Source: Prolixibacter bellariivorans ATCC BAA-1284 (GTDB taxonomy: Bacteria > Bacteroidota > Bacteroidia > Bacteroidales > Prolixibacteraceae). From it: a stretch of DNA of 64,000 nucleotides. The DNA lies in assembly GCF_000621705.1 (NCBI RefSeq), contig NZ_JHXO01000005.1, positions 124,001-188,000 of the forward strand, in the 5' to 3' direction. Of this stretch, positions 11,929 to 22,263 are shown in pieces (position 1 is the first letter of the stretch; the number at the start of each line of letters is the position of its first letter). A model generated the notes under the pieces. That model was not told the DNA's origin. It saw only the letters and a program-made list of their open reading frames with translations, and ran no database searches. The translations under genes were made by a program, and so were the position numbers.

Positions 11929-12861
11929 TTAATGATCAATTAAGTTCGAATCCTTCATCCATTGAAATAGAGGGACCATCCAACCTTCCTGTCTGAAAAT
12001 AAAGCCATGGCCGCCTTTTTGGTAAATATGCAATTCAGCGGGAACGTGGTGATGTCTCAATTTCTCGAAATAGATGATGCTGTTGTCTACGTCAACTAAT
12101 GTATCGTCGCCTGCATGGGTTATATATGCACGTGGAGTATTTTCATTGACATGCAATTCGTTTGATAATTCGTCAATCGTCGCCTGGGTCGGATTCTTAC
12201 CCAGTAGCATGATCCTCGAACCGAAGTGAGTCAAACTATCCTCCATGCTTATGACCGGGTAAGCCAAAATTTGAAAATCGGGACGAAGGCTTGTATGATG
12301 ATTGTTTTCAATGAGTGCCTTCTCATAATGGGTTGCTTCAGTTGAAGCCAGATGTCCGCCGGCCGAAAAGCCCATGATTCCAATCTTATTTGGATCAATC
12401 CCCCATTTGGCTGCGTTTTCTCTGACTACTTTAATGGCTTGTTGCGCATCCTGCAGAGGGCCAATTGTTTTATTCCTCATGGTCGAATCATCGGGAAGCC
12501 GATATTTAAGCACAAAAGCAGCAACTCCGTGCGCTGCAAATTTCTTTGCCGTCGACACACCTTCTCCCTGGTAAACCAATACACTATAACCACCTCCCGG
12601 ACAAATTACAACAGCCGTTCCGGAAGCATTTTCTTTTTCCGGAAGATATATTTCCAGAGTAGGGTGGGTTACTCCCCGGTACATTCCTGAGGTATATACT
12701 TCTTTAATGCCGTTGACCTTTGCATTCGGGATGGTGTCGGGATATAATTTGATGATCTTTTGCGCATTTACAAATGCGGGAAATGAAAGCAAAAGCAACA
12801 GACAGCTGATTTCTACTTTCATCGGATAAATTGGCTTGTTTCGTATTTTTTTCATCTTCAT
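11929..12861 (-). CDS. Secreted alpha/beta hydrolase, BD-FAE/acetyl esterase type
   Basis: A 310-residue alpha/beta hydrolase of the Aes/BD-FAE type. Visible motifs are VVICPGGGYSVLVYQGEG (oxyanion hole), GPLQDAQQAIKVVRENAAKWGIDPNKI, the nucleophile elbow GFSAGGH, a catalytic Asp in THAGDDTLVDV and His in YQKGGHGFIF. Related enzymes deacetylate or deferuloylate xylan oligosaccharides. The predicted start has 13 residues before MKVEISCLLLLLSFPAFVNAQ; that inner Met (codon at 12822) gives a cleaner signal peptide and may be the true start. The 190-bp gap to the next gene contains no other ORF. Confidence 0.85.
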   Translation of the reverse strand: MKMKKIRNKPIYPMKVEISCLLLLLSFPAFVNAQKIIKLYPDTIPNAKVNGIKEVYTSGMYRGVTHPTLEIYLPEKENASGTAVVICPGGGYSVLVYQGEGVSTAKKFAAHGVAAFVLKYRLPDDSTMRNKTIGPLQDAQQAIKVVRENAAKWGIDPNKIGIMGFSAGGHLASTEATHYEKALIENNHHTSLRPDFQILAYPVISMEDSLTHFGSRIMLLGKNPTQATIDELSNELHVNENTPRAYITHAGDDTLVDVDNSIIYFEKLRHHHVPAELHIYQKGGHGFIFRQEGWMVPLFQWMKDSNLIDH

Positions 12862-12999
12862 TGAAATAGCGAGCTATCAGTTGCTTTGGCCATTGAGTGG
12901 GAACCGGGTTCATAAGGATGATGCTCGTCTTCCCGTTTAGCGTCAGGTCAAAATGCCAACGTATCTCGTTCGGGTGATTTTTTGTTTTCCCCGATGTCG

Positions 13000-14321
<1,322 letters not shown>

Positions 14322-16067
14322 TTGTTACTAATATTAACTACATTCCTGATGACTAGACTGCTTTCTTACCTCTATTTGGGACTGACCTTTTTGTGCTGTT
14401 TTTCGCTTTCGGGGTGTTCCTCTGGTGCAAAATCAAAAACAGTTCATTTTTCGAAAGATGGTTTTGTAGCCCATTTCGATTATTTCAATTATCGTGGAGA
14501 CGATGATTTTTACAAAAAAAATCCCTTGCCAGGTGACGATTACTTCTACAATCCTATTTTGCCCGGATGGTATTCCGACCCCAGCATTTGTAAAAATGGC
14601 GATGACTACTTTTTGGTGACATCTACTTTCTCGTATTTCCCCGGCGTACCGATTTTTCATAGTAAGGATTTGGTCAACTGGAAGCAAATTGGGAATGTTC
14701 TGGACAGGCCTTCTCAATTAAAGCTTAATGGACAACGAGTAAGCCAGGGAATTTTTGCTCCGGCTATAAGTTATAATCCCCATAATCAGACTTACTATAT
14801 GATAACCACCAATATCGGAGGCGGAAATTTCTTCGTGAAAACGAAAGATCCGTTTGGTGAATGGTCCGATCCTGTGTGGTTACCTGACGTACATGGAATT
14901 GATCCTTCTTTCTTTTTCGATGATGATGGTAAAGCATACATAGTCAATAATGACGAGCCGGTTGGTGGTTCGAAATACGAAGGACATCGGGCCATCCGTA
15001 TTCAACAATTTGATGTAGAAAAGGAGAAGACGTTTGGTCCAAGGATTATGTTGGTTAATGGTGGGGTGAATCTTGCTGAAAAGCCGATATGGATAGAAGG
15101 TCCACACATGTATAAGATCAATGGTAAGTATTACCTGATGTGTGCGGAGGGAGGCACATCGGTCAATCATTCGGAGGTAATATTCAGAGGCGATACACCC
15201 ATGGGGAAATTCACTCCCTGGGACAAAAATCCAATACTGACTCAGAAAAATCTGGACCCGAATCGGCCTGTCCCAATTACATGTGCAGGTCATGCAGATT
15301 TGGTACAGAAAGAAAACGGGGAATGGTGGGCCGTTTTTCTGGCGTGTCGTCCCATCGGGAACAAGTTCGAAAACCTGGGACGTGAGACATTTTTGTTGCC
15401 TGTAAAATGGAGTAATGATGGTTTCCCATACATAACAAAGGGTAATGAGGTAGTTCCAAGAATCGTTCGAATGAACGGTGTGAAAAGAGATTCTCTTTGC
15501 ACATTTGGGAATTTCGAAAAGAACGATGATTTTAACTCCCGGAAGCTGGATATTGAATGGATGACACTGAGGGAACCAATTGATTCACTTTACTCTTTAA
15601 CTGACAATCCCGGATATTTAAGTCTTAGGTGTGCGAATGTCTCATCTACAGAGCTAAAGGCTCCTGCCTATATTTGTCGAAGAATGCAACATCACAAATT
15701 TGTATGCACGACAAAATTGTATTTCGAGCCAACCAATGGACGGGAAACAGCAGGTCTCTTGCTCCTGAAAGATGAAAAGCACCAATATTTTCTTTCAGTA
15801 GGAAAACTAGATGGAGGCAGAAAAGTAAGTCTTGAGAAGCTAACGGCTTCAGGAAACTCTACTATAGCAAGTAATCAGATTGCCGGGGGCAATTCTCCCA
15901 TTCGATTAAAAGTCGTGTCAAAAGGGAAGACTTATGACTTTTACTATGCATTAGGCGATGGACCCTGGCTGAGTTTGTGCAAGGATATCGATGCGTACTA
16001 TTTGTCCACCGCCAATTCATTTGGATTTACGGGAACAACCATTGGAATGTATGCTACAAGTAAGTAG
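14322..16067 (+). CDS. GH43 beta-xylosidase-type lipoprotein
   Basis: A 581-residue protein with a lipoprotein signal (LSGC, Cys about 32). The GH43 propeller has the base in NPILPGWYSDPSIC (Asp about 86), the modulator in GIDPSFFFDDDG (Asp about 194) and the acid in WIEGPHMYKING (Glu about 259). The C-terminal 200 residues form the concanavalin-like sandwich typical of XynB-type beta-xylosidases (LLLLKDEKHQYFLSVG, TIGMYATS). Lipidation would anchor it in the outer membrane or periplasm. The start may be the Met at 14349, ten codons downstream (MTRLLSYLYLG), which gives a tighter signal peptide. It is transcribed away from the esterase operon and ends at a strong terminator. Confidence 0.92.
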   Translation: MLLILTTFLMTRLLSYLYLGLTFLCCFSLSGCSSGAKSKTVHFSKDGFVAHFDYFNYRGDDDFYKKNPLPGDDYFYNPILPGWYSDPSICKNGDDYFLVTSTFSYFPGVPIFHSKDLVNWKQIGNVLDRPSQLKLNGQRVSQGIFAPAISYNPHNQTYYMITTNIGGGNFFVKTKDPFGEWSDPVWLPDVHGIDPSFFFDDDGKAYIVNNDEPVGGSKYEGHRAIRIQQFDVEKEKTFGPRIMLVNGGVNLAEKPIWIEGPHMYKINGKYYLMCAEGGTSVNHSEVIFRGDTPMGKFTPWDKNPILTQKNLDPNRPVPITCAGHADLVQKENGEWWAVFLACRPIGNKFENLGRETFLLPVKWSNDGFPYITKGNEVVPRIVRMNGVKRDSLCTFGNFEKNDDFNSRKLDIEWMTLREPIDSLYSLTDNPGYLSLRCANVSSTELKAPAYICRRMQHHKFVCTTKLYFEPTNGRETAGLLLLKDEKHQYFLSVGKLDGGRKVSLEKLTASGNSTIASNQIAGGNSPIRLKVVSKGKTYDFYYALGDGPWLSLCKDIDAYYLSTANSFGFTGTTIGMYATSK

Positions 16068-16168
16068 GAATTCATGAAGAAAGATTTGGTGGATAAGTAA
16101 CAGGATTCAGCTAGACAAAAAATAGCTCCGTTTATTAGTATTGGCATTTTTTCATAGATGTAGCAGTT

Positions 16169-16203
16169 GGTGGACTCTGATTTTTAGTAGAACAGAGTCC
16201 ACC
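16169..16203. terminator. Terminator between convergent GH43 and LacI genes
   Basis: GGTGGACTCTG (16169-16179) pairs perfectly with CAGAGTCCACC (16193-16203) and is followed by CTTTATT. It lies between two genes that converge, so it can serve both. Confidence 0.75.
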
Positions 16204-16268
16204 CTTTATTCATAAAGATATTCAACGTATTTCGAATAATGATGTATCTGAGTGAAAGTTATGCTTAC

Positions 16269-17285
16269 TTAACTGTTTCTTACTGACGAGGCTCTTTCTA
16301 TTAGATTTGTTTTGAGGATGCTAACATGATGCGTGTCTTGATGCTTCATCCTTTTAAAAAATTGTTTAGCCGCTTCCTGGCCAATTTTAAATGTCGGATG
16401 TGTGATGGAGGTTAGTGGAGGCTCTACGACCGTTGCGTGAAACTCATCTGTAAACCCTACTAAACCAATATCTTCCGGGATTCGTAGTTTTCGTTCCTTT
16501 ATTCCCTTCATCGCGCCGAAAGCAACAGTATCATTGATACCAAAAACAGCATCGGGAGGATTGGGTAGTTGTAACAGACGACTCATTGCTGATTTGGCTG
16601 ACTCCAAACTTAAATTACACTGTTCAACCAACTCTGGAGAAAAAGGATAACCAGCTTCATTCAAGCCTTCCATGTAACCAGCTAATCGTTCCTTTGAAAT
16701 ATTTAAATGACGAGGTCCGGATATGAATGCAATACGCTTGTAACCTTGATTTTTAAAATGGTGTACAATTCGTTTGGAAGCATCTATATTGTCTGCTGTT
16801 ACGCAAGAAACTCTGTCTTCCAGGCACACCCGGTCGAAGAAAACCAGCGGAATATTTTGTTCGATTATTTTTTCGAAATGGTGATAGGTTTGTGTTTCCC
16901 TACTTAGGCATACAATCAGGCCGTCTACTCTTGCCTTTACCAGATTTTCAACGGCTTCAACCTCTTTTTCGTACGATTCGCCCGAACTGGCAATCACAAC
17001 AAAATAGCCTTTCTTTCGTGCAAGGCTTTCAATCCCAGCAATGATAGAAGCATAAAAATGGGTGACTACATCAGGAACAATAACACCTATCATCCCAGTC
17101 GTTTGTTTCAGTAATCCCATGGCCAGCGGATTAGGAGAGTAGTTTCTCTCCTGCGCCAACTTTTTTACTTTTTGCCGCATTTCCACACTGATATCCGGAT
17201 GGTCTTTCAGTGCTCTGGAAACGGTCGATATAGAAACATTCAGTTCGTTTGCCAGATCTTTCAATGAAATATACCGATTCCCCAT
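16269..17285 (-). CDS. LacI-family transcriptional regulator
   Basis: This 338-residue regulator has the N-terminal LacI helix-turn-helix and hinge (SLKDLANELNVSISTVSRALKDHPDIS, NPLAMGL) followed by a periplasmic-binding-protein-like effector domain (IGVIVPDVVTHFYASIIAGIE ... DAVFGINDTVAFGAMKGI ... PPLTSITHPTFKIGQEA). It is divergent from the L-fucose operon, with a 265-bp spacer that carries a doubled palindrome. The simplest reading is a repressor of that operon and of itself, with a fucose-derived effector. The nearby hemicellulase genes could also be targets. The family assignment is certain; the regulon is inferred. Confidence 0.93.
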   Translation of the reverse strand: MGNRYISLKDLANELNVSISTVSRALKDHPDISVEMRQKVKKLAQERNYSPNPLAMGLLKQTTGMIGVIVPDVVTHFYASIIAGIESLARKKGYFVVIASSGESYEKEVEAVENLVKARVDGLIVCLSRETQTYHHFEKIIEQNIPLVFFDRVCLEDRVSCVTADNIDASKRIVHHFKNQGYKRIAFISGPRHLNISKERLAGYMEGLNEAGYPFSPELVEQCNLSLESAKSAMSRLLQLPNPPDAVFGINDTVAFGAMKGIKERKLRIPEDIGLVGFTDEFHATVVEPPLTSITHPTFKIGQEAAKQFFKRMKHQDTHHVSILKTNLIERASSVRNS

Positions 17286-17368
17286 AGCTTATGCGATTCT
17301 TGCTCAAAGCTAATTAATTTATCACGGATGATTTCTTCATTAATGTTATAAAACATTTTTTAGTCACC

Positions 17369-17392
17369 GCAAAGCTTTGTGCAAAGCTTTGC
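17369..17392. promoter_or_regulatory. Doubled palindromic operator candidate
   Basis: Two adjacent copies of GCAAAGCTTTGY lie at 17369-17380 and 17381-17392; the second is a perfect 12-bp palindrome. The whole 24 bp is nearly self-complementary. LacI regulators bind such symmetric sites with a central CpG or AGCT step. It lies between the divergent lacI-type gene and the fucose operon, 159 bp before the first operon codon. Confidence 0.55.
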
Positions 17393-17550
17393 ATGAAGAA
17401 ATCTATATGTATTGTGTTGTTTGATTTTCAATTTTATAGAACTTGTTGAAAAATGTTTTCGTGAAACGAGCCGCGATAGGGAATCTATAACGGCATTCAT
17501 ATGTTGTTGGCGCGTTCTACGCGGCAATTAAGAAAATAAGATATAAGCAC

Positions 17551-17943
17551 ATGAAATATAAACGCTATTGTAAGACTTTGTCTTTGGAAAACGATCCGCG
17601 GTTAATTGAGGCCTATAAAAAGGTACATGCGCCTGGAGCATCGTGGCCGGAGATAACGGAGGGCATGAAAGCAGTCGGAATTCTGGATATGGAAATCTAC
17701 ATACATGGTAATATTCTATTCATGATTATGGATACTGTGCCCGAATTTGACCATGAGCGGGATATGAAACGATTAGCAGCGATGCCCCGTCAGTCTGAAT
17801 GGGAGGCTCATGTATCTCAGTACCAGCAAGGATCTGATAAAGCTTCGGCAGATGAGAAGTGGCAGCTGATGGAACGCATTTTCGAGATGGACCAGCAAGA
17901 GTTTTATTCTGCCAGTGAAGGGCAGCTAAAAAAGAACGATTAA
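17551..17943 (+). CDS. L-rhamnose/L-fucose mutarotase family
   Basis: This 130-residue protein matches the RhaM/DUF718 mutarotase fold: RYCKTLSLENDPRLIEAYKKVHAPGASWPEI, GILDMEIYIHGNILFMIMDT, and a closing WQLMERIFEMDQ. Such enzymes interconvert the anomers of deoxyhexoses. The following genes make L-fucose the likely sugar. It is the first gene of the operon, and its stop codon shares a base with the ATG of the next gene (TAATG), indicating translational coupling. Confidence 0.88.
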   Translation: MKYKRYCKTLSLENDPRLIEAYKKVHAPGASWPEITEGMKAVGILDMEIYIHGNILFMIMDTVPEFDHERDMKRLAAMPRQSEWEAHVSQYQQGSDKASADEKWQLMERIFEMDQQEFYSASEGQLKKND

Positions 17944-18986
17944 TGAGCGAGCAAGGAACACTTGGTAAAACAGGCCTTTGTTTTCCAACGATCATCTATG
18001 GAACCAGTTTTCTGGGAAATCTTTATAGGGAGTTGACGGAGGATGAAAAAATGGCCATTATGAAGGCTTGGTTTCACGAATCCGAAGGTCCTGTAATGAT
18101 TGACAGTGCCGGTAAATATGGTGCCGGTTTGGCCCTTGAGGTAATTGGTGCCGGTTTGGAAAAACTGGGAGTTCATCCGGAAAAGGTGATAATCAGTAAT
18201 AAACTTGGGTGGTACCGTGTTCCCCTGGAGGGAAGCGAACCTTCATTTGAGCGGGGGGTTTGGGCGAATCTCCGGTTCGATGCGGTCCAGAAAATTAGTT
18301 ATAATGGAATTTTAAAGTGCTGGAAACAGGGAAATAATTTATTGGGGGGCAGGTACAAAAGTGAGGTGGTTTCGGTGCATGATCCGGACGAATATCTTGC
18401 CGGGGCTTCAAATGAGCAAGAACGAGAAGAGCGTTTGGAAGATATCGTTGAAGCTTATCAGGCTCTGTTTGAGCTGAAGAATAAAGGATTGGTAAGAGCA
18501 GTAGGTATTGGTGCCAAAGACTGGGCCGTTATCAGGGAATTATCCCACCGTATTGGCTTCGATTGGGTGATGTTTGCCAATTCATTTACCATATATAATC
18601 ATCCCGCTGAGTTACTTCGTTTCATGGATGAGTTGGAACAAGATGGTGTATGCGTGATTAACTCAGCTGTATTTAATGCCGGATTCCTTACAGGCGGAGC
18701 TTATTTTAATTATCGGAAGCTAAACCCTGAGCTTCCGGAGGACCGTCAGCTGTTTCGTTGGCGCGATAATTTTTTCCGTATCTGCAGTAAGCACAATGTA
18801 AAGCCGGGAGATGCCTGCCTGAAATTTGGTATTTCACCACACGCCGTGAAGGGAGTGGCACTGAATCCCAGTAAACCTGAACGTATTGCAGACAATAGGA
18901 GGGTATTGGAAAATACATTGCCGACGGATTTTTGGAAGGAGTTGAAGAATGAGGGAATAATTAGTAGGAATTATCCATACCTGTAA
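17943..18986 (+). CDS. Aldo/keto reductase, L-fucose dehydrogenase-like
   Basis: A 347-residue aldo/keto reductase with the N-terminal GKTGLCFPTIIYGTSFLG, the catalytic region MIDSAGKYGAG, and the long GIGAKDWAVIRELS stretch typical of the D-threo-aldose/L-fucose 1-dehydrogenase group. It would oxidise L-fucose to L-fuconolactone, using NAD(P). It overlaps the mutarotase by one base and is followed 13 bp later by the lactonase, matching the non-phosphorylative fucose route. Cytoplasmic, no signal peptide. Confidence 0.85.
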   Translation: MSEQGTLGKTGLCFPTIIYGTSFLGNLYRELTEDEKMAIMKAWFHESEGPVMIDSAGKYGAGLALEVIGAGLEKLGVHPEKVIISNKLGWYRVPLEGSEPSFERGVWANLRFDAVQKISYNGILKCWKQGNNLLGGRYKSEVVSVHDPDEYLAGASNEQEREERLEDIVEAYQALFELKNKGLVRAVGIGAKDWAVIRELSHRIGFDWVMFANSFTIYNHPAELLRFMDELEQDGVCVINSAVFNAGFLTGGAYFNYRKLNPELPEDRQLFRWRDNFFRICSKHNVKPGDACLKFGISPHAVKGVALNPSKPERIADNRRVLENTLPTDFWKELKNEGIISRNYPYL

Positions 18987-18999
18987 CAATTGTATTTGT

Positions 19000-19827
19000 A
19001 TGATCATTGATGCACATCATCATTTTTGGCAATATGATCCGGTGGAATATGACTGGATTGATGATGAGATGTCCGTTATTCGAAGAGATTTCTTACCGGT
19101 AAACCTGCAGGAAAACATATTGGAAACACCGGTTGAGGGAGTTATTTCAGTACAGGCACGACAATCGCTTGAGGAAACTGACTGGTTATTGAAACTGGCA
19201 TCAGAAAACGAATTTATCAAAGGAATTGTTGGCTGGTTGCCGCTTCGACAAAAGAATATAAAAGATTTGCTCGAAAAGTATTTGGGGTTCCCAGCGTTGA
19301 AAGGCGTACGACATGTTGTGCAGGGAGAACCGGACCCTGAATTTTTGATGGGCCGCGAATTTAACAGGGGAATTGCCCTGCTAAAAGATTACGGGCTTAC
19401 TTATGATGTATTGATTTTTGCTCATCAATTGCCTGCAGCTATCCGCTTTGTAAAACAACATCCCGAACAGCTTTTTGTACTGGATCATATTGGCAAACCG
19501 GAAATCAGACATGATAAGATAGTCGCGTGGAGAAAAGACTTGAAAGAATTGGCGCAATGTGAAAATGTGTTTTGCAAGGTAAGCGGGATGGTGACAGAAG
19601 CCAATTACCGGACCTGGACGGAGGAGCAGCTTCAACCTTATCTGGAAACGGTGTTGGATGCTTTTGGGCCAGGGCGTTTGCTTTTTGGTTCCGATTGGCC
19701 AGTGTGTTTGGTCGCAACAGAATATGGTAAGTGGTATGATTTGGTTTCGCGTTTTTTTTCGACGTTGAGTCATGATGAACAGGAGCTGATTTTCGGTGGG
19801 AATGCACAATATGTATATCATCTGTAA
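19000..19827 (+). CDS. Amidohydrolase, L-fuconolactonase-like
   Basis: A 275-residue amidohydrolase-2 protein with the metal-binding DAHHHFWQYDP at the N-terminus, VLDHIGKPEIR in the middle and LLFGSDWPVC near the end. This subgroup includes L-fuconolactone and L-rhamnono-lactone hydrolases. In this operon it would open L-fuconolactone to L-fuconate. Its stop codon overlaps the start of the next gene by one base (TAATG). Confidence 0.87.
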   Translation: MIIDAHHHFWQYDPVEYDWIDDEMSVIRRDFLPVNLQENILETPVEGVISVQARQSLEETDWLLKLASENEFIKGIVGWLPLRQKNIKDLLEKYLGFPALKGVRHVVQGEPDPEFLMGREFNRGIALLKDYGLTYDVLIFAHQLPAAIRFVKQHPEQLFVLDHIGKPEIRHDKIVAWRKDLKELAQCENVFCKVSGMVTEANYRTWTEEQLQPYLETVLDAFGPGRLLFGSDWPVCLVATEYGKWYDLVSRFFSTLSHDEQELIFGGNAQYVYHL

Positions 19828-20855
19828 TGAAAAATCAAATGAAGACAATCGAGATAGTAGAACCGGGATTAATACGTATTAATGAACGGGAAAAGCCTGC
19901 CCCGGGGGCAGGCGAAATACTGTTGAAAGTGAAATATGTTGGTTTTTGCGGTTCCGACCTAAGCTCATATCTTGGGAAAAATCCGTTGGTAAGCTATCCC
20001 CGAATACCCGGCCATGAGATTTCGGCCGTTATTGAGGAGTTGGGAGCTGATGTTCCGGAAAGTTTTCTGAAAGGACAGCAGGTAACAGTTGTGCCTTATA
20101 CCCATTGCGGGCAATGTATGGCCTGCCGGCAAAAAAGGTTCAATGCCTGTGAGAACAATGAGACTTTGGGTGTACAGCGCGATGGTGCTATGGCCGGGTA
20201 CATATCGGTACCATGGCAAAAGGTATTGTCGGAAGATGCATTGAATGAAAAACAGCTGGCACTGGTCGAACCCTTAACGGTTGGGTTTCATGCCGTGGAT
20301 AACGGGATGGTGACCGACTGGGATACGGTGCTGGTCATCGGGTGCGGAATGATTGGTTATGGAGCGATTGTTCGGGCAAACCTTCGTGGAGCAACTGTTA
20401 TTGCGGCAGATGTGGATGATGTAAAACTGGAAAAAGCCAAATCTGCCGGAGCGAACTATGTGATTAATTCGGTCCGACAAGATCTTCATGAAGAATTGAT
20501 GAAAATAACCAGGGGCAACGGTCCTTCGGTGGTAGTTGAGGCCGTGGGCAGGCCAGAAACTTATCAGGCAGCCATTCAGGAGGTGAGTTTTGCCGGACGG
20601 GTGGTTTGCATCGGCTATGCGAGCGACGAAATTCAGTTTAAAACGAAGCTGTGGGTCCAGAAGGAACTGAAGATAATGGGATCAAGGAATGCTAATCCAT
20701 CCGACTTTGAATCGGTTATCCGGTTTCTTAAGGCAGGTAGTTTAGATGAAACAAATTTGATTTCCGATATTGTAGTACCGGAAGAGGCAGGAGCGGCAAT
20801 GCAGAAGTGGGTTGAGAACCCGGGAAAAGTTATGAAAATACTGGTCCGGTTTTAG
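19827..20855 (+). CDS. Zinc-type alcohol dehydrogenase
   Basis: This 342-residue medium-chain dehydrogenase has the catalytic zinc ligands in VGFCGSDLSSYLG and PGHEI, the structural zinc cysteines in CGQCMACRQKRFNAC and a Rossmann motif VLVIGCGMIGYGA. In fucose operons this family oxidises a hydroxyl of an intermediate such as 2-keto-3-deoxy-L-fuconate or L-fuconate. The exact step is not readable from sequence. No dehydratase, SDR or fumarylacetoacetase-like gene follows, so the rest of the pathway must be encoded elsewhere. Confidence 0.85.
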   Translation: MKNQMKTIEIVEPGLIRINEREKPAPGAGEILLKVKYVGFCGSDLSSYLGKNPLVSYPRIPGHEISAVIEELGADVPESFLKGQQVTVVPYTHCGQCMACRQKRFNACENNETLGVQRDGAMAGYISVPWQKVLSEDALNEKQLALVEPLTVGFHAVDNGMVTDWDTVLVIGCGMIGYGAIVRANLRGATVIAADVDDVKLEKAKSAGANYVINSVRQDLHEELMKITRGNGPSVVVEAVGRPETYQAAIQEVSFAGRVVCIGYASDEIQFKTKLWVQKELKIMGSRNANPSDFESVIRFLKAGSLDETNLISDIVVPEEAGAAMQKWVENPGKVMKILVRF

Positions 20856-20903
20856 TAATTCCAGTGTCAAATTTCAATGAAACGCTATTAAATCCATCAT
20901 CCA

Positions 20904-22208
20904 ATGAATAAGTCTTTACCTGTGGTCGAACGAAAATATCTTTTCCCTTTTGTTTTGATCACCAGTTTGTTTGCCCTGTGGGGATTTGCCAATGATATTA
21001 CCAATCCGATGGTGGCAGCCTTCCGGACCGTAATGGAGATATCCAATGCCAAGGCAGCATTGGTACAGTTTGCTTTTTACGGAGGCTATGCTACCATGGC
21101 GATTCCTGCAGCGTTGTTTATCCAGCGTTTTAGCTACAAGAAGGGAATTTTAATGGGGTTGGGGTTATATGCCATCGGGGCACTGATGTTTTATCCTGCA
21201 GCCCGGTTCGAAATGTTTGGGTTCTTTTTGTTGTCCCTGTACATTTTGACCTTTGGACTGGCATTTCTGGAAACCACATCCAATCCGTTCATTCTTTCCA
21301 TGGGCAGGAAAGAAACAGCAACCCGGCGACTGAATCTGGCACAGGCATTCAACCCTATGGGCTCACTTTTAGGCATGTTTGTGGCTTCAACATATATTCT
21401 TAATTCATTGCAATCGAGTGCTAAGGATTCGACCGGGAATTTGATCTTTAATACACTGGGAGCTTCGCAAAAAGCAGTTATCCGGGCTCACGATCTCATG
21501 ATTATCAGAAACCCCTATGTTTTGCTTGGGATTGTGGTCTGCGTGATGTTTGTGGTAATAGCATTGGCTAAAATTCCGGTAACCAATCCGGAACATCAAA
21601 TTCACATCAGAAAAACGACAAAGCGTTTATTGAAAAACAAGTTATACAGAGAAGGGGTAATCGCCCAGTTGTTTTATGTGGCGGCTCAAATTATGTGCTG
21701 GACTTTCATTATTCAATATGCCGATCATCTTGGTATTTCTTATTCAGCAGCCGAGCGGTATAATATGGTAGCAATGGGTGTTTTTCTGAGTAGCCGCTTT
21801 ATCAGCACCTTTCTGATGAAATATGTTAATTCCCGGAAATTATTGACCGTATTTGCGCTAGGTGGAATAGTTACGTCGGCAGGGGCGATTTTTATTCAGG
21901 GTATGGGCGGTTTATATAGCCTCATTGCAACATCGGCTTTTATGTCGTTGATGTTTCCCACAATTTATGGAATCGCATTGGAGAAAGTTGATCCGAATGA
22001 CACGCCTTTGGGCGCATCCGGACTCGTGATGGCGATTGTGGGAGGCGCTTTGCTTCCACCATTGCAGGGAGCCATCATTGATTTGGGGCAGGTGGCCGGC
22101 TTACCAGCGGTTAATTTTTCATTTATCCTGCCACTCTTCTGTTTTATCATTGTCGCTTTGTATGGCTGGCGGTGCCAACGGTTCAGCTTGTCATCGGGTA
22201 ATGCATAG
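20904..22208 (+). CDS. fucP: L-fucose:H+ symporter
   Basis: This 434-residue major-facilitator protein has about 12 membrane segments. Its N-terminus (FPFVLITSLFALWGFANDITNPMVAAF) with WGFANDxTNPMV, and GLAFLETTSNPFI further on, are hallmarks of the FucP family. It would import L-fucose across the inner membrane. It follows the dehydrogenase by 48 bp and precedes the fucosidase by 55 bp, so uptake and release of the sugar are encoded together. Confidence 0.93.
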   Translation: MNKSLPVVERKYLFPFVLITSLFALWGFANDITNPMVAAFRTVMEISNAKAALVQFAFYGGYATMAIPAALFIQRFSYKKGILMGLGLYAIGALMFYPAARFEMFGFFLLSLYILTFGLAFLETTSNPFILSMGRKETATRRLNLAQAFNPMGSLLGMFVASTYILNSLQSSAKDSTGNLIFNTLGASQKAVIRAHDLMIIRNPYVLLGIVVCVMFVVIALAKIPVTNPEHQIHIRKTTKRLLKNKLYREGVIAQLFYVAAQIMCWTFIIQYADHLGISYSAAERYNMVAMGVFLSSRFISTFLMKYVNSRKLLTVFALGGIVTSAGAIFIQGMGGLYSLIATSAFMSLMFPTIYGIALEKVDPNDTPLGASGLVMAIVGGALLPPLQGAIIDLGQVAGLPAVNFSFILPLFCFIIVALYGWRCQRFSLSSGNA

Positions 22209-22263
22209 CTGCATCGATGAAATAAATACTTGATTAATTGTCCAATATCATAAAGCCATTGAC

